Origin: Gammaproteobacteria bacterium
GTDB taxonomy: Bacteria > Pseudomonadota > Gammaproteobacteria > Steroidobacterales > Woeseiaceae
Length of the DNA stretch: 12,406 bases
Assembly (NCBI GenBank): GCA_030641695.1
Contig: DAOWGY010000130.1
Coordinates: 1 to 12,406 of the forward strand
Direction: 5' to 3'
Positions 11,752 through 12,406 of this stretch are shown here, in pieces. Each line of letters starts with the position of its first letter. The first letter of the stretch is position 1. A program made the position numbers and the translations under genes. Below the pieces are notes generated by a model. It worked only from the letters and a program-made list of their open reading frames with translations, was not told the DNA's origin and did not search any database.

Positions 11752-12406
11752 ACTGCCGTCCCATTGCCGGCGTACCCGGAAACGGCTGGAAGTCGCTGTC
11801 GGTCAGGTTATCGATTGTCAGCGCAACCCCGAGTCCGCTTCCTTGCGGCGGTTCCCATGCGATCCCGAGCGACGCCAGATAGGTATTGGATGAGCTCGTA
11901 CGTAGCGGGTTGTCCGCCTGCTCTCGGTATTCGTTATCGATTCGCAACTCGAGTGGCTCGGCCAGTCGGTATCGAATCGCAAGCGTCGCCCGGTGTCGTG
12001 CGAAATTCAGCGCATAGAAACTTGCATCGACCAGCGCGGCGCCATAATCCGCATCCTTGTCGAGATAGGTATAGCCTGCGGCGACCTCGAGCGATTCCCA
12101 ACGCCCGGCAAGCAATAACTCGACGCCGAGTACATCGATATCAACGGCATTCGCCTGGCGCGCAAACGGCGCGCCTGTAGAAAACGTCCAATCAACCAGG
12201 TCAATATCGGCACGGTGAAAAGCCGCCACGCTACCCTGCCAACGATCAGTAGTTCTGGACAGCGAAATCGTCATCTGGCGCGCCTCCTCGCGGCCCAGCG
12301 AGGAATTGCCACCGAACAGCCCGGTCGGTCTTGAATTCAGAACGGTGTATCCCGGCACCTGGGACGTGCTCGCCCAGTCGAAGACGAAGCTCGTGATCGC
12401 AGAGCC
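11723..12406 (-). CDS. TonB-dependent outer-membrane receptor, C-terminal part (5' end outside window)
   Basis: The minus-strand frame is open from the window edge to the stop at 11725-11723, giving 227 residues. The GTG at 12358 is internal, because 16 more in-frame codons run to the edge (GSAITSFVFDWASTSQ). The visible part is alternating beta-strand sequence of an outer-membrane barrel. It contains the receptor-type stretch VPGYTVLNSRPTGLFGGNSS followed by LGREEARQMTISLSR. Next come FARHRATLAIRYRL, the LTIDNLTDSDFQPFPGTP motif near the end, and a final strand finishing SLSASYSW. The terminal aromatic residue is needed for BAM-dependent barrel insertion. These features are typical of TonB-dependent receptors that import siderophores, cobalamin or other nutrients; the plug and TonB box lie outside the window, so the substrate cannot be assigned. 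Its last 29 bp overlap the convergent hydrolase gene. Confidence 0.9.
   Translation of the reverse strand, partial: GSAITSFVFDWASTSQVPGYTVLNSRPTGLFGGNSSLGREEARQMTISLSRTTDRWQGSVAAFHRADIDLVDWTFSTGAPFARQANAVDIDVLGVELLLAGRWESLEVAAGYTYLDKDADYGAALVDASFYALNFARHRATLAIRYRLAEPLELRIDNEYREQADNPLRTSSSNTYLASLGIAWEPPQGSGLGVALTIDNLTDSDFQPFPGTPAMGRQFSLSASYSW

Noticed and set aside
12356..12358. GTG at 12358 as the start of a small outer-membrane protein of 211 residues
   Set aside because: The same frame stays open for 16 further codons to the window edge with receptor-like sequence, so the protein is a truncated view of a larger TonB-dependent receptor.

Overview
The window looks like ordinary chromosome from a moderately GC-rich gammaproteobacterium, probably an environmental one. 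The main support is the gene order plsY-birA-coaX-SPOR-tRNA-Thr(UGU). It matches the birA/pantothenate-kinase/tRNA neighbourhood of Pseudomonas and, with a different kinase, of E. coli. The genus cannot be read from the sequence. There is no prophage, CRISPR array, transposase or defence island.

Layout. (1) 1-112: the start of an unrecognised membrane protein on the minus strand. (2) 288-3383, minus: a tightly packed cluster, read from high to low coordinates, of plsY (phospholipid synthesis), a biotin ligase lacking the DNA-binding domain, type III pantothenate kinase, a membrane-anchored SPOR protein and tRNA-Thr(UGU), closed by a hairpin. Gene ends overlap or nearly touch. (3) 3455-4354, plus: a diacylglycerol-kinase-family lipid kinase, divergent from plsY. 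(4) 4355-4406: a 52-bp near-perfect inverted repeat made of two head-to-head REP-like units (REPIN-type). A third, single unit lies at 7958-7983. (5) 4401-7951, minus: a guanidino-group hydrolase resembling cyanobacterial arginine dihydrolase (ArgZ/AgrE N-domain), an M61 glycyl aminopeptidase with a PDZ domain, and an EamA transporter. (6) 7981-9971, minus: a CtlX-type citrulline hydrolase-like protein, then an SPFH/prohibitin protein followed by a good intrinsic terminator. (7) 10037-11751, plus: a membrane-anchored TPR protein and a monoacylglycerol-lipase-like hydrolase. (8) 11723-12406, minus: the C-terminal end of a TonB-dependent receptor running off the window, overlapping the hydrolase tail to tail.

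How the genes may work together. The left half is housekeeping: coenzyme A, biotin attachment, phospholipid head-group acylation and an envelope SPOR protein. The most interesting biological idea is that two different guanidino/ureido hydrolases lie 1.1 kb apart. One is predicted to act on arginine and the other on citrulline, so both would feed ornithine. They sit near a peptidase and an exporter-type permease, which suggests a small peptide/arginine nitrogen-salvage neighbourhood. This is inference. The REP-like repeats are the clearest non-coding structure. I found no strong evidence of an undescribed multi-gene system here.
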